A program made the position numbers and the translations under genes. Of a DNA stretch of 64,000 bases, positions 44,550 through 53,341 are shown in pieces. Below the pieces are notes generated by a model. The model did no database searches and was not told the DNA's origin. It saw only the letters and a program-made list of their open reading frames with translations. The stretch is taken from contig NZ_BSRQ01000002.1 in NCBI RefSeq assembly GCF_030268685.1, positions 558,001 through 622,000 on the forward strand, read 5' to 3'. The DNA is from Microtetraspora sp. NBRC 13810 (GTDB lineage Bacteria; Actinomycetota; Actinomycetes; Streptosporangiales; Streptosporangiaceae). Every line of letters starts with the position of its first letter. Positions within the stretch are counted from its first letter, which is position 1.

Positions 44550-45221
44550 CTACCGGACCTTGAGGCGCCGGCTCACCCCCGGGGAGACCGCCACCTTCTC
44601 GATCAGCACGAAAAGGCCCTGCGTGGTCACCGCGGCGAGGGCCACCAGGGCGGCCCCGCCGATCGTGCTCGGGAAGTTCTTCGTCGCGAGGCCGTCCACG
44701 ATGAACCGGCCGAGCCCGCCGAGCCCGACGAACGCCGCGACCGTCGCGGTGGCCACCACCTGGATCGCGGCCAGCCGGATGCCCAGCAGGATCACCGGCA
44801 GCGCCGACGGCACGAGAACCCGCAGCAGCACCTGCGGCCCGCGCAGCCCCATGCCGTACGCGGCGTCGCGCAGGTCGCGGTCCACGCCCCTGATGCCCTC
44901 GAAGGTGTTCACCAGGATGGGCGGCACGGCGAGCAGGGCGAGCGGGATGAGCACCGGCAGCACGGAACCCGGCCCGACGAGCAGCACGATGAGCACCAGC
45001 AGGCCCAGGGTGGGCAGGGCGCTCGCCGCGTTGGCCGAGATGACCACGGCCAGCGCGCCCCTGCCGGTGTGTCCGATCAGCAGCCCGAGCGGCACCGCGA
45101 TCAGCACGGCGATCAGGACCGCCGTCACGGAGAACTGGAGGTGTTCGAGCAGCCGGTGCGGGATGCCGTAGGTGCCGGACCAGTTGGCGGGGTCGGTGAA
45201 GAACTCGATCAGCCAGTTCAC
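44550..45221 (-). CDS. OpuC-type ABC permease 2
   Basis: A 223-residue permease with about six helices. GTG 45221 follows GGAGG and overlaps the stop of permease 1 as GTGA. The ABC EAA loop is present (DLRDAAYGMGLRGPQVLLRVLVPSALPVILLGIR). Pairs with permease 1 as a heterodimeric channel in the OpuCB/OpuCD manner. FVGLGGLGRFIVDGL and ANAASALPTLGLLVL are signature segments. Confidence 0.92.
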   Translation of the reverse strand: MNWLIEFFTDPANWSGTYGIPHRLLEHLQFSVTAVLIAVLIAVPLGLLIGHTGRGALAVVISANAASALPTLGLLVLIVLLVGPGSVLPVLIPLALLAVPPILVNTFEGIRGVDRDLRDAAYGMGLRGPQVLLRVLVPSALPVILLGIRLAAIQVVATATVAAFVGLGGLGRFIVDGLATKNFPSTIGGAALVALAAVTTQGLFVLIEKVAVSPGVSRRLKVR

Positions 45222-45877
45222 CCTGACCTCCTCGCCCGTGCCCACGGGGTCAGCAGGCGCTGCGTGGTGACGAGCAGCGCGTCGGCGACCACCGCGAGCG
45301 CCACCACCAGCACGACGCCGACGACGATGGGCGTGTAGAACTGCCGCTGCCAGCCGTCGATGAACAGGTAACCGAGGCCGCCCCTGCCGATCAGCGCGCC
45401 CACGGTGACCAGGGCGATGCTGGAGGCGGTGGCCACCCGCAGCCCGCCGAGCACGACGGGCACGGCGATCGGCAGCTCCACCCTGAGCAGGCGGCGCAGC
45501 GGCGTGAAGCCCATCGCCACCGCCGACTGGCGCACGTGGTCGGGCACCGAGCGCAGCCCGTCCACCACCGCGGGGAGCAGCACGGCGACCGCGTAGAACG
45601 TGAGCGGCACGATCACGGTGGCCCGCTGGGCGAGCCCGGTGATCGGGATGAGCACGATGAAGATCGCCAGCGAGGGCAGCGAGTAGAAGACGTTCATGAT
45701 GTGCACGGACGGCTGGTAGAGCCACCGCCACCGGGCGCCGGCCAGGCCGAGCGGCAGCGAGATGAGCAGTGCGATCAGCACCGGGACCAGCGCGATCACC
45801 ACGTGGTCGACGATCAGCTCCTGGATCTCCGGCAGGTTCCTGCCGATCCAGTCCCAGCGGACGAGTGGCTCATCCAC
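45218..45877 (-). CDS. OpuC-type ABC permease 1
   Basis: A 219-residue permease, about six helices, with the EAA loop VRQSAVAMGFTPLRRLLRVELP. VFYSLPSLAIFIVLIPITGL and LIGRGGLGYLFIDGWQRQFY match permease 2, so the two are paralogues. GTG 45877 overlaps the ATPase gene by 8 nt. Together with permease 2 it forms the membrane channel. Confidence 0.92.
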   Translation of the reverse strand: MDEPLVRWDWIGRNLPEIQELIVDHVVIALVPVLIALLISLPLGLAGARWRWLYQPSVHIMNVFYSLPSLAIFIVLIPITGLAQRATVIVPLTFYAVAVLLPAVVDGLRSVPDHVRQSAVAMGFTPLRRLLRVELPIAVPVVLGGLRVATASSIALVTVGALIGRGGLGYLFIDGWQRQFYTPIVVGVVLVVALAVVADALLVTTQRLLTPWARARRSG

Positions 45878-46997
45878 GTGGCTCTCCCGCCGTGCCCTGG
45901 ACCGCGTCGCGCGGCTGCGCCGGGGCCGCCACGGCGGACATCGCCTCGTCCAGCGACTCGCGGGTGGCGACGCCGACCACCTTGCCGTCGTCGTCCACCG
46001 CGATCGCGCATCCGGAGGGCGACAGCAGCGCCGCGTCCAGCGCCGCCCGCAGCGAGTCCTTCCCGCGCACGTAGGTCCCGTACGGCAGCAGCCCCGCGTC
46101 CTTGGCGGGGAGGTCGCCGGCGGCGGCCCAGCCGAGCGGGCGTCCCTCCCCGTCCACGACCGCCCGCCAGGGGAAGTCGCCGGAGACGGCCTCGCCGGCC
46201 TCGCCCGGCCGGACGGTCAGGTCGGTCCGCAGCCGCAGGCCCTCGTCGCCGATGAAGGACAGCCGGCGGATGCCGCGGTCCCGGCCGAGGAAGCCGCGCA
46301 CGAAGTCGTCGGCGGGGTCGGACAGCAGCGTCGCGGGGTCGGACAGCTGCGCCAGCCGCCCGCCGACCCGCAGCACCGCCACCCGGTCCCCCAGCTTGAT
46401 CGCCTCGTCGATGTCGTGGGTGACGAAGACGATGGTCTTGTTCAGCTCGGACTGGAGCCGGAGCAGCTCTTCCTGGAGGCTGGACCGGACGACCGGGTCG
46501 ACCGCGCTGAACGGCTCGTCCATGAGCAGCACCGGCGGGTCGGCGGCGAGCGCCCTGGCGACACCCACCCGCTGCTGCTGGCCGCCGGAGAGCTGGAAGG
46601 GATACCGGGAGGCCATCTCGGGGGCGAGTCCGACCCGTTCGAGCAGCTCCATCGCCCGGTCCCGGGCCTTCTTCTTGTTCCAGCCGAGCAGGAAGGGCAC
46701 CGTCGCGATGTTGTCCACGATCGTGCGGTGCGGGAACAGCCCGGCCTGCTGGATGACGTACCCGATGCCGCGCCGCAGCGTCGGCGGGTCGATCGTGCGC
46801 ACGTCCACGCCGTCGAGGAGGATGCGCCCCTCGGAGGCGTCGATCATGCGATTGATCATCCGTAGCGACGTGGTCTTCCCGCATCCGGAGGGACCGACGA
46901 ACACGGTGATCTCACCCGTCGGGGCCTCCAGGTCGAGGTGGTCCACGGCGACGGTTCCGTCGGCATATCGTTTGGTGACACCGTCAAATGTGATCAC
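45870..46997 (-). CDS. OpuC-type ABC ATPase with C-terminal CBS region
   Basis: A 375-residue ATPase: Walker A GPSGCGKTT, Q-loop GYVIQQAGLFPH, signature LSGGQQQRV, Walker B VLLMDEPFSAVD and the switch His in VTHDIDEA. After residue 245 comes a CBS-type region (LPAKDAGLLPYGTYVRGKDSLRAALDAAL...GCAIAVDDDGKVVGVATRESL), which in OpuA-type transporters senses ionic strength or nucleotides. First gene of the operon; osmotic control is therefore likely (known for the family, inferred here). Confidence 0.94.
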   Translation of the reverse strand: MITFDGVTKRYADGTVAVDHLDLEAPTGEITVFVGPSGCGKTTSLRMINRMIDASEGRILLDGVDVRTIDPPTLRRGIGYVIQQAGLFPHRTIVDNIATVPFLLGWNKKKARDRAMELLERVGLAPEMASRYPFQLSGGQQQRVGVARALAADPPVLLMDEPFSAVDPVVRSSLQEELLRLQSELNKTIVFVTHDIDEAIKLGDRVAVLRVGGRLAQLSDPATLLSDPADDFVRGFLGRDRGIRRLSFIGDEGLRLRTDLTVRPGEAGEAVSGDFPWRAVVDGEGRPLGWAAAGDLPAKDAGLLPYGTYVRGKDSLRAALDAALLSPSGCAIAVDDDGKVVGVATRESLDEAMSAVAAPAQPRDAVQGTAGEPRG

Positions 46998-47253
46998 GTG
47001 TGTCCTCGTGGTTATCGGCTGAGCTCGTCCGGGGGAACGGCGCAGCCGCCTTCCCGGCGCCCCCTCGCGCCCCGTACGGCGGCCTGGCCGCGGCTCTCGG
47101 GCCGCGACCGCCCATGATCTCCCTTCGGGACAGCCTACGGCGACCGCCGCGCGCCTGTCCCCCCGAATCCCCTCATGACCTACCTGATCGGTGAACGGGT
47201 CCGCAGGTGGGGGCGAGCGCTGACAGGCTGCCAGAAAGGCAAAAATGATCTTA

Positions 47254-47282
47254 TTGATAGAACTTCACGTGTTTTCTATCAA
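47254..47282. promoter_or_regulatory. AT-rich inverted repeat, possible operator
   Basis: TTGATAGAA (47254-47262) and its exact complement TTCTATCAA (47274-47282) flank 11 nt that contain CACGTG, itself palindromic and almost concentric. It stands out in a GC-rich context. Could be a regulator site for the compatible-solute operon or the sigma-like gene. Confidence 0.5.
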
Positions 47283-47316
47283 ATAGGCATCCGGTAGTGC
47301 GGCGGTCACCGGGGCT

Positions 47317-47337
47317 TGACATGATTGCTCCATGTCA
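47317..47337. promoter_or_regulatory. TGACATG/CATGTCA inverted repeat with embedded TTGACA
   Basis: 7-bp arms (47317-47323, 47331-47337) with a 7-nt spacer, 135-155 bp before the sigma-like gene. TTGACA at 47316-47321 could be a -35 box, but the sequence 17 nt on (CGGAGT) is no -10 box. Confidence 0.35.
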
Positions 47338-47471
47338 CCGGAGTGATCAACGGCGACGTGCAGCCCCACCGGTCACGGCCGACGGCGCGGGCGAGACGTC
47401 GGCCGGAGACACTTCCACCGCGCTTTCGGAACCGCTCCCCGCACCGCCTCACCCCTCAGAGGAAACGGCCC

Positions 47472-49442
47472 GTGACCCACTCGGTCAGCGATCAGCGCGC
47501 CCGAGCCGAGCTGATCGCCGAGCTCTACGACCGGCACGCCGCCGGGTTGTTCGCCTACTGCCTCGACCAGCTCGGCGACGCCGACTCCGCCGCCGACTCG
47601 GTGGCGGCCGTCCTCGCCGGGGTCCCGGCCGTGGAACCGCCGCGGGCCGCGCTCTACGCGCTCGCCCGCCGGGAGATCTACCGGCGCGACGTCGTGCAGG
47701 CTTCGCTGTACGTCGATCCCACCGTCGATCCGGCCAGCGCGCTGGTCGAGCGGGTGCTGCACGAGCTGCGCCCGCACCAGCGCGAGGTACTGCTGCTCGG
47801 GGTCGTGTGCGGGCTGACCGTGGACGAGCTGGCCTGGGTGCTCGACGTCGCCTCCGACACCGCCGCCGACCTCGCGGAAAGCGCCGACCACCGGTTCGCC
47901 CAGGCGCTCGGGCACGCCCTCGCCTCCACCGGCCGCGCCCCCGGCCCCGTCGCGGACGTGTACGGCGCGCTGGCCGTGGCCCCCACCAGGGACGTCCTCG
48001 CCCGCCTCCCCTGGCGCCCGCCGCCCGCGTCCCTCCGCGCCCGGCTGAACGCCGGCATCTCCCCGCGCGCCGCCGCCGCTGCCGCCCGCCTGGTCGCCCC
48101 GGTCAAGCCCCTGTGGCCCACCGCCCCGTCCTGGCCGCTCCCCGACGCCCCCGCGGACCCGGCCACCGCCACCGGCCTCCACCCCGTCCCCCCGCCTCCG
48201 GGCGGCGCGCTCCCCACCGCGTCCGCCGACCCGTTCGGCCTCCCCACCTCCTCCGCCGACCCGTTCGGCCTCCCCGGCGGGGCCGCCACCACAGGTGGGG
48301 ACCCCTTCCCCGCCGACCCGCGCGCCTCCCTGCCACCGGAGCCGGGCCGTTCCCGCCACGAGGCGACCACCGAGCCGATGCCCACCCTCGACCGTGCGGC
48401 GTCCAGGTTCGCCCAGGGCCTCCCCACCCTCCGCCCCTCGACGCCCCCGGCCACCGGCTCGCTCTTCACCCCGTCCTCGCAGGCGGCCCCCCTCTTCACC
48501 CCCGCCCCGGCCGCCGAGCCCGCGCGCCCCTCCGGCCCGGCCCCCGCCCCCGAGTCGGCACGTCCTGCCACGCCGGACCTCGCCCCACGCTCGGCCCCCC
48601 TGTTCACCCCGGCGCCCACCTCCCCGTCGGCCCCCCTGTTCACCCCGGCGCCCGCCTCCCCGTCGGCCCCGCTGTTCACCCCGCCCGCCTCCCCGTCGGC
48701 CCCGCTGTTCACCCCGGCCGCCTCCCCGTCGGCCCCGTTGTTCACCCCGGCCGCCGGATCGGCGCCTCTGTTCACCCCCGCCTCGGAGCCGGCGCAGCGG
48801 GTCACTCCCCTGTCGGACACCGGCCCGCTTTTCTCGCCGTTGTCCGACACGGGACCGCTTTTCACGCCGTTGTCCGACACCGGACCGCTCTTCACGCCCT
48901 CGGCGTTGAACGACACCGGGCCGATGCCGGCGTCCAGGCCGGCGCCGTTGTCCGCGCCGCTGCCGGCCGACATCCTCGACCCGGTCGTCTTCGACCCCCT
49001 CGCCCTGCCCGGCGCCACCTCGCCGCCGCCCGAGGCCGCCGCGCCGCCGGAGGCCACCACGCCGGGGGACCTGTTCACCCCGGCGGCGAAGCGGTCGCGG
49101 GTCGCCGAGCCGGTCTACCTCATGCCGCTGCCCGCCGTACCGGCTCCGCGGGCCCCCGGCACGGAGGCGCAGGACGAGGCGCCGGAGGAGATCACGGATG
49201 TCTTCGCGGTCATCGACCTGCCTCCCGAGCCCGACCCCGAGCCCGGCGCGGCACCCGCGGCGTCCGCCTCCCCGGCGACGTCACGGCCCCGCGGCGGTGC
49301 ACGGCGGAGCCGCCGCAAGCTCAAGCCGATCAAGGTGGGCGAACGCCACTACGACTGGGCATGGGAAGTGATCGGCCTGGTCGTCGCCCTGGCCATCGCC
49401 ATGATCGTCTTCTTCGCGGTACCCGGCATCATCACCCCCTGA
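47472..49442 (+). CDS. Sigma-70 (ECF)-like N-terminal domain, LFTP repeats and C-terminal membrane anchor
   Basis: A 656-residue protein from GTG 47472 (AGAGG 9 nt upstream). Residues 10-60 ([23 protein letters not shown]) resemble sigma region 2, and 90-140 ([30 protein letters not shown]) resemble region 4, but the basic recognition surface is weak. A long Pro/Ala/Ser region holds about twelve (A/G)PLFTP-type motifs in residues 330-535, first as SAPLFTPA.. units, then as (L)SDTGPLFTP units, plus SADPFGLPT twice. The C-terminus (630-656) is one hydrophobic helix, so the protein is tail-anchored with its bulk in the cytoplasm. I do not know a named family. See findings. Confidence 0.78.
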   Translation: MTHSVSDQRARAELIAELYDRHAAGLFAYCLDQLGDADSAADSVAAVLAGVPAVEPPRAALYALARREIYRRDVVQASLYVDPTVDPASALVERVLHELRPHQREVLLLGVVCGLTVDELAWVLDVASDTAADLAESADHRFAQALGHALASTGRAPGPVADVYGALAVAPTRDVLARLPWRPPPASLRARLNAGISPRAAAAAARLVAPVKPLWPTAPSWPLPDAPADPATATGLHPVPPPPGGALPTASADPFGLPTSSADPFGLPGGAATTGGDPFPADPRASLPPEPGRSRHEATTEPMPTLDRAASRFAQGLPTLRPSTPPATGSLFTPSSQAAPLFTPAPAAEPARPSGPAPAPESARPATPDLAPRSAPLFTPAPTSPSAPLFTPAPASPSAPLFTPPASPSAPLFTPAASPSAPLFTPAAGSAPLFTPASEPAQRVTPLSDTGPLFSPLSDTGPLFTPLSDTGPLFTPSALNDTGPMPASRPAPLSAPLPADILDPVVFDPLALPGATSPPPEAAAPPEATTPGDLFTPAAKRSRVAEPVYLMPLPAVPAPRAPGTEAQDEAPEEITDVFAVIDLPPEPDPEPGAAPAASASPATSRPRGGARRSRRKLKPIKVGERHYDWAWEVIGLVVALAIAMIVFFAVPGIITP

Positions 49443-49578
49443 GCCCCGGCGCAGTCCGGCGGGGACAGGGAAGCCGTCTGGTGTGGATGTGGGAAGGACC
49501 GACCGGCATCATCACCCCCCGAGCCCCGATGCCGTCCGGCGGGGGTAGGCAAGCCGTCTGGTGTGGATGTGGGAAGGA
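49424..49578. repeat. 80-bp-period tandem duplication spanning a stop codon
   Basis: Copy 1 (from about 49424 to 49498) and copy 2 (from 49504 to 49578) match through GGCATCATCACCCC, GAGCCCCG, TCCGGCGGGG and a final 25-bp exact run including GTCTGGTGTGGATGTG. Copy 1 begins inside the last codons of the sigma-like gene and includes its TGA; in copy 2 the same place reads CGA. Copy 2 supplies the ribosome-site region of the SDR gene. Confidence 0.85.
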
Positions 49579-49588
49579 GCGAGGGGTG

Positions 49589-50392
49589 ATGTCTGTGGAC
49601 GGGAACGCGGTGGCCTTGGTGACCGGGGCGGGTTCCGGGCTCGGGAGGGCGATCGCGCGGGCGCTCGCCGGGGCCGACTGGTCGCTCGTGCTGGCCGGCC
49701 GCCGCGAGGAGACCCTGCGCCGGACCGCCGCCTCCCTCCCGGGCCGGTCGTACGGCGGCGCGACACCCGACACCGGGACGGGCGCCGAGGTGGCAGGCGC
49801 GCTTGTCGTGGTCGCCGATGTGAGCAGGCCGGAGTCCGTGCGGGAGTTGTTCGGCCGGGTGGCGGAGCGGTTCGGCCGGCTCGACCTGCTGGTGAACAAC
49901 GCGGGCACGTTCGGGCCGTCCCTGCCGCCGGACGAGGTGTCCTACGAGGACTGGCGGGCGACCGTCGACGTCAACCTGACCGGGTCGTTCCTGTGCGCGC
50001 AGGAGGCGTTCCGGATGATGCGCGACCAGCGACCGCAGGGCGGGCGGATCATCAACAACGGGTCACTGTCGGCGCACACCCCCCGGCCCAACAGCGTCGC
50101 CTACACGACCACGAAGCACGCGATCACCGGGCTGACGAAGTCGCTCGCGCTGGACGGCCGCCGGCACAACATCGCCTGCGGGCAGATCGACGTCGGCAAC
50201 GCGGCCACCGACATGACGGCGGCGATGGCCCGCGGCGTGCCCCAGGCGAACGGCTCCACCGCCGTCGAGCCCACCATGGACCCCGGCGAGGTGGCCCGCA
50301 CCGTCCTGCACATGGCGAGCCTGCCACTCGACGCCAACATCCTCTCCCTCACCATCATGGCCACCGGCATGCCGTACGTCGGCCGCGGCTAG
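49589..50392 (+). CDS. Short-chain dehydrogenase/reductase (SDR)
   Basis: A 267-residue classic [15 protein letters not shown] (cofactor glycine motif), NNAGTFGP, active-site Ser and YxxxK in [26 protein letters not shown]. The Arg pair after the first strand (AGRREET) suggests NADP(H). ATG 49589 has GGAAGGAG 9 nt upstream; GTG 49586 is also in frame. Substrate unknown. Its TAG stop lies within CTAG, shared with the convergent aminotransferase stop. Confidence 0.92.
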   Translation: MSVDGNAVALVTGAGSGLGRAIARALAGADWSLVLAGRREETLRRTAASLPGRSYGGATPDTGTGAEVAGALVVVADVSRPESVRELFGRVAERFGRLDLLVNNAGTFGPSLPPDEVSYEDWRATVDVNLTGSFLCAQEAFRMMRDQRPQGGRIINNGSLSAHTPRPNSVAYTTTKHAITGLTKSLALDGRRHNIACGQIDVGNAATDMTAAMARGVPQANGSTAVEPTMDPGEVARTVLHMASLPLDANILSLTIMATGMPYVGRG

Positions 50393-51492
50393 CCGTCGGC
50401 CCGCAGGGCGCGCAGCACGGCGAGGACGTCGGTCTCGTCGTTGAAGTAGTGGAAGCCGAAGCGGACGCGGTCGCCGAGCGCGGTCGCGCGGATGCCGTGC
50501 CGGAGCAGGCGGCCGGCGAGCCGGTCGGCGTCGGCCGCGTGGAGGACGGCGATGTGCGACAGGGCGCCCCGCGACGTGCGCCGGAAGCCGAGGGCGGCGG
50601 CCTGTTCGACGAGGCTGCCCGCGAGGTCCAGGCAGTGCCGTTCGACGCGGGCCGGGTCGAGGGAGCCGATGAGCCCGAGGGCGGCGCGGGCGCCGATCCA
50701 GGACAGCCAGGCCGGGGAGGCGTCGGCCCGGCCCGCGTCGGCGGCCAGCCGCATGGGGCCGCCGAAGTAGCCGTGCGGCGGGCTGGTGGACTTCCAGCCG
50801 GGGGCCAGCGGGCGCAGCCCGGCCAGCCGGTCGGCCCTGGTGACCAGCCAGGCGGCGCCCCGGGGGCAGAGCAGCCACTTATACCCGTGCACGGCGAGAT
50901 AGTCGGGCCGTACGGCGGCGGCGTCGAAGCGCAGCACGCCGAGCGACTGGGTCAGGTTCACGAACAGCCGCGCGCCTACCCGGTCGGTCGCCTCCCGGAG
51001 CGCCGCGAGGTCGAGCCGCCGCCCCTCGCGGCTGGTCACCTCGCTCACCGCGAGCAGTTCGGTGCCCTCGTCCAGCGCGTCGACGAGATCTTCCACCCTG
51101 GTCACCCCGTCGCGGGGTGGCACGGCCGTGACCTGGTGCCGGTCCAGCCACGGGAACAGGTTGCTGCGGAACTCCTCGGCCGCGACCACCACCCGCCGCC
51201 CCGGCGGGATCGACGCGGCCACGGTGGCCGCCGCCTCGGCGAGCGAGCCCATCGTGGACACCGTGCCCGGTTCCGCGCCCACCAGCCGGGCGAAGAGCAC
51301 CCGCGCCTGCGCGGAGGCGTCGTCCCACGCCTGCCAGGAGAAGTCGCCGCCGGACCACGCGGAGAGGGCGTCCCGCAACGCTTCGACGACGGGGTCGGCG
51401 CCGGGCGGCGCTCCGGGGGTGTCCAGCCACACCGTCGAGCGGAGTGCGGGGAAGAGCGCGCGGAACTCCTCCGCGGTCGTCGCGGCGTTCAT
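50389..51492 (-). CDS. Class V aminotransferase-like PLP enzyme
   Basis: A 367-residue PLP enzyme of the cysteine desulfurase/kynureninase fold. [17 protein letters not shown] (phosphate-binding), [18 protein letters not shown] and the lysine loop [20 protein letters not shown] (PLP-Lys in GYKW) are clear. The Asp that usually pairs with the PLP ring (in FVN.TQ) is replaced in context, so activity class is uncertain. It follows the RidA gene by 10 nt; RidA clears reactive enamines made by PLP enzymes, so the pair makes metabolic sense. Confidence 0.88.
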   Translation of the reverse strand: MNAATTAEEFRALFPALRSTVWLDTPGAPPGADPVVEALRDALSAWSGGDFSWQAWDDASAQARVLFARLVGAEPGTVSTMGSLAEAAATVAASIPPGRRVVVAAEEFRSNLFPWLDRHQVTAVPPRDGVTRVEDLVDALDEGTELLAVSEVTSREGRRLDLAALREATDRVGARLFVNLTQSLGVLRFDAAAVRPDYLAVHGYKWLLCPRGAAWLVTRADRLAGLRPLAPGWKSTSPPHGYFGGPMRLAADAGRADASPAWLSWIGARAALGLIGSLDPARVERHCLDLAGSLVEQAAALGFRRTSRGALSHIAVLHAADADRLAGRLLRHGIRATALGDRVRFGFHYFNDETDVLAVLRALRADG

Positions 51493-51502
51493 CTCGCGGC
51501 GT

Positions 51503-51916
51503 TCATCCGGCGGCGGGGACGAGCGCGACGGCCTCGACCTCGACGAGGATCTCGGGGGAGGCGAGCGCGCTGACCACGATCAGGGAGTGCGCCGGCCAGT
51601 CGCCGCCGGGGAACCACCCGGCGAACGCCTCGGCGCGCGCGGCGCGGCAGCCCGCGAGGTGGTCCGCGCCCGCCACCATGGTGAAGAGCTTGACCAGGTG
51701 CTCCGGTCCCGAACCTGCGGAGGCGAGCAGGGCGGCGAGGTTCGCGAAGATCTGCCGGGTCTGCGCGTACGCGTCGGTCCCGGCGAAGGAACCGTCGGCC
51801 AGCGTGCCGACCTGGCCGGAGACGAACAGCAGGTCCGCGCCGGCGGGCGCGGCGGCCAGGTGACTGTACTGCCCGACCGGCGCCCCGATCCCGGCCGGAC
51901 TCCAGCGGCGAACCAT
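51503..51916 (-). CDS. RidA family protein (YjgF/YER057c/UK114)
   Basis: A 137-residue protein with the RidA fold: GQYSHLAAAPAGADLLFVSGQVG, QTRQIFANLAALLASAGSGPEHLVKLFTMV and a C-terminal LVEVEAVALV. The usual catalytic Arg (in the R.A..VA.LP segment) is not obvious, as the end reads SPEILVEVEAVAL; it may therefore be a non-deaminase paralogue. Start ATG 51916 has GGAGGG 9 nt upstream; ATG 51925 is too close. First gene of a pair with the class V PLP enzyme. Confidence 0.88.
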   Translation of the reverse strand: MVRRWSPAGIGAPVGQYSHLAAAPAGADLLFVSGQVGTLADGSFAGTDAYAQTRQIFANLAALLASAGSGPEHLVKLFTMVAGADHLAGCRAARAEAFAGWFPGGDWPAHSLIVVSALASPEILVEVEAVALVPAAG

Positions 51917-52133
51917 CTTCCCCATCCCTCCCCGCGCCGGGCTCCGCACACTGCCCGGCGGCGTTTCGGCCGAGCCTACGCGCGGGGTCGATCAGCCCCC
52001 GGACCGGCCCACCCGGCGCCCTCGGATGTGTCCCGGGATGCCGGGCAGGAACACGAACGCCCGGGGGTTCTGTGCCGGTTCGTCGCGAATGGTAGAAGTG
52101 AGCGTCGAGCGGTCACACGAAGGGGCGATCATC

Positions 52134-53213
52134 GTGGGTGCACAGCAGGCGGGCCGTTTCGGCCTGGTCGGAAGCGGATGGCGGTCGGAGTTCTTCGTAC
52201 GGCTGGCGCGGCAACTGCCCGAGCGGCTGTCCGTCTCCGGCGTGGTGACCCGGTCCGCCGAGCGGGGGGCCGAGGTGGAGGCCGCCTGGGGGGTGCCGAG
52301 CTTCCGGACCGTCGGAGAGATGCTCGCGGCGGAACGCCCCGAGTTCGTCATCGTGTCGGTGCCGTGGGAGGTCACCCCGGCGGTGACCGAGGAACTCGCC
52401 GGCCTCGGCGTGCCCGTGCTGGCCGAGACGCCGCCCGCGCCGGACGCGGAGGGGCTGCGCGAGCTGTGGGCCGCCGTCGGCGACAGCGGGCTGGTCCAGG
52501 TGGCGGAGCAGTACCTGCTCATGCCGGGGCACGCGGCGCGGCTGGCCCTGGTCCGCGAGGGCGTGATCGGCGAGGTGACCTCCGTGCAGGTCTCCTCGAC
52601 GCACCTCTACCACGCCACCTCGCTCATCCGGCACCTGCTCGGCGCCGGCTTCGCGGAGGCCACGGTCTCCGCGCGATCCTTCACCGCCCCGCTGGCCGAC
52701 CCGCTCAACCGGGAGGGCTGGACCGGCGACACCACCCCCAAGGACGCCGTCACCACCATCGCCACCCTGGACTTCGCCGGGAAAACCGGCCTGTACGACT
52801 TCACCGACAACCAGTGGTGGAACCCGCTGCGCGCCCGCCGCATCGTGATCCGCGGCTCGCTGGGCGAGATCGTGGACGACCGCGTCGTACGGCTGGCCGA
52901 CGCGACGAGCGCGGTGGAGTCGCACCTCGTCCGGCGGCAGACCGGGATCGACCTCAACCTCGAAGGGGCCGGGCTGGACCACATCAGCTTCGAGGGGCGG
53001 GTGGTGCATCGCAACGAGTTCCGCGGGTTCTCCGACGACGACATCGCCGTCGTCGCGCTGCTGTGCCAGATGACCGCCTGGTGCCGCGGCGAGGCCCCCG
53101 CCCCCTATCCCCTCGCGGAAGCCTGCCAGGACCACCTCCTCAGCCTGGCCATCCTCGACTCCCAGGCCGCCGGCACACCCGTGACCACCGTCCGCGAGCC
53201 CTGGGCCTCCTGA
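52134..53213 (+). CDS. Gfo/Idh/MocA-family oxidoreductase
   Basis: A 359-residue NAD(P)-dependent oxidoreductase. GTG 52134 follows GAAGGGGC; GRFGLVGSGWRSEFF is the Rossmann start, VPVLAETPPA is the conserved E.P loop (Lys of the usual EKP is Thr here), and the C-terminal domain carries HLYHATSLIRHLLG. The loss of that Lys, normally catalytic, may mean a changed reaction. Substrate is probably a sugar or cyclitol. No clear operon partner; 128 bp to the isochorismatase gene. Confidence 0.87.
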   Translation: MGAQQAGRFGLVGSGWRSEFFVRLARQLPERLSVSGVVTRSAERGAEVEAAWGVPSFRTVGEMLAAERPEFVIVSVPWEVTPAVTEELAGLGVPVLAETPPAPDAEGLRELWAAVGDSGLVQVAEQYLLMPGHAARLALVREGVIGEVTSVQVSSTHLYHATSLIRHLLGAGFAEATVSARSFTAPLADPLNREGWTGDTTPKDAVTTIATLDFAGKTGLYDFTDNQWWNPLRARRIVIRGSLGEIVDDRVVRLADATSAVESHLVRRQTGIDLNLEGAGLDHISFEGRVVHRNEFRGFSDDDIAVVALLCQMTAWCRGEAPAPYPLAEACQDHLLSLAILDSQAAGTPVTTVREPWAS

Positions 53214-53341
53214 CCGCCGCGGTCGTCGCGAGCATGGCGGTGACCGACCCGGGTAGCTCTGTCAGTTGACCGTGCAGAGGCGCCCGGGTCGGCGCGGTGC
53301 CGTTCCGGGCGACTCGGGGAACGGTGAGGGGGCAGAGGGCG

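Larger units (their letters stand above)
46998..47471. other. Divergent control region between the ABC operon and the sigma-like gene
   Basis: A 474-bp gap. Most is GC-rich and shows nothing; the part 47235-47340 is AT-rich and holds two inverted repeats listed separately. Direct repeat GTCACCGG at 47305-47312 and 47334-47341. No gene seen. Confidence 0.5.

Noticed and set aside
47254-47290. Phage or element attachment site
   Set aside because: The AT-rich patch looked like an att core, but there is no tRNA, integrase or repeated copy in the window.
47297-49586. Long frame running into the SDR gene
   Set aside because: Only the part from 49586/49589 is coding; the upstream part is a frame shadow of the sigma-like gene with Arg/Pro/His-rich composition.
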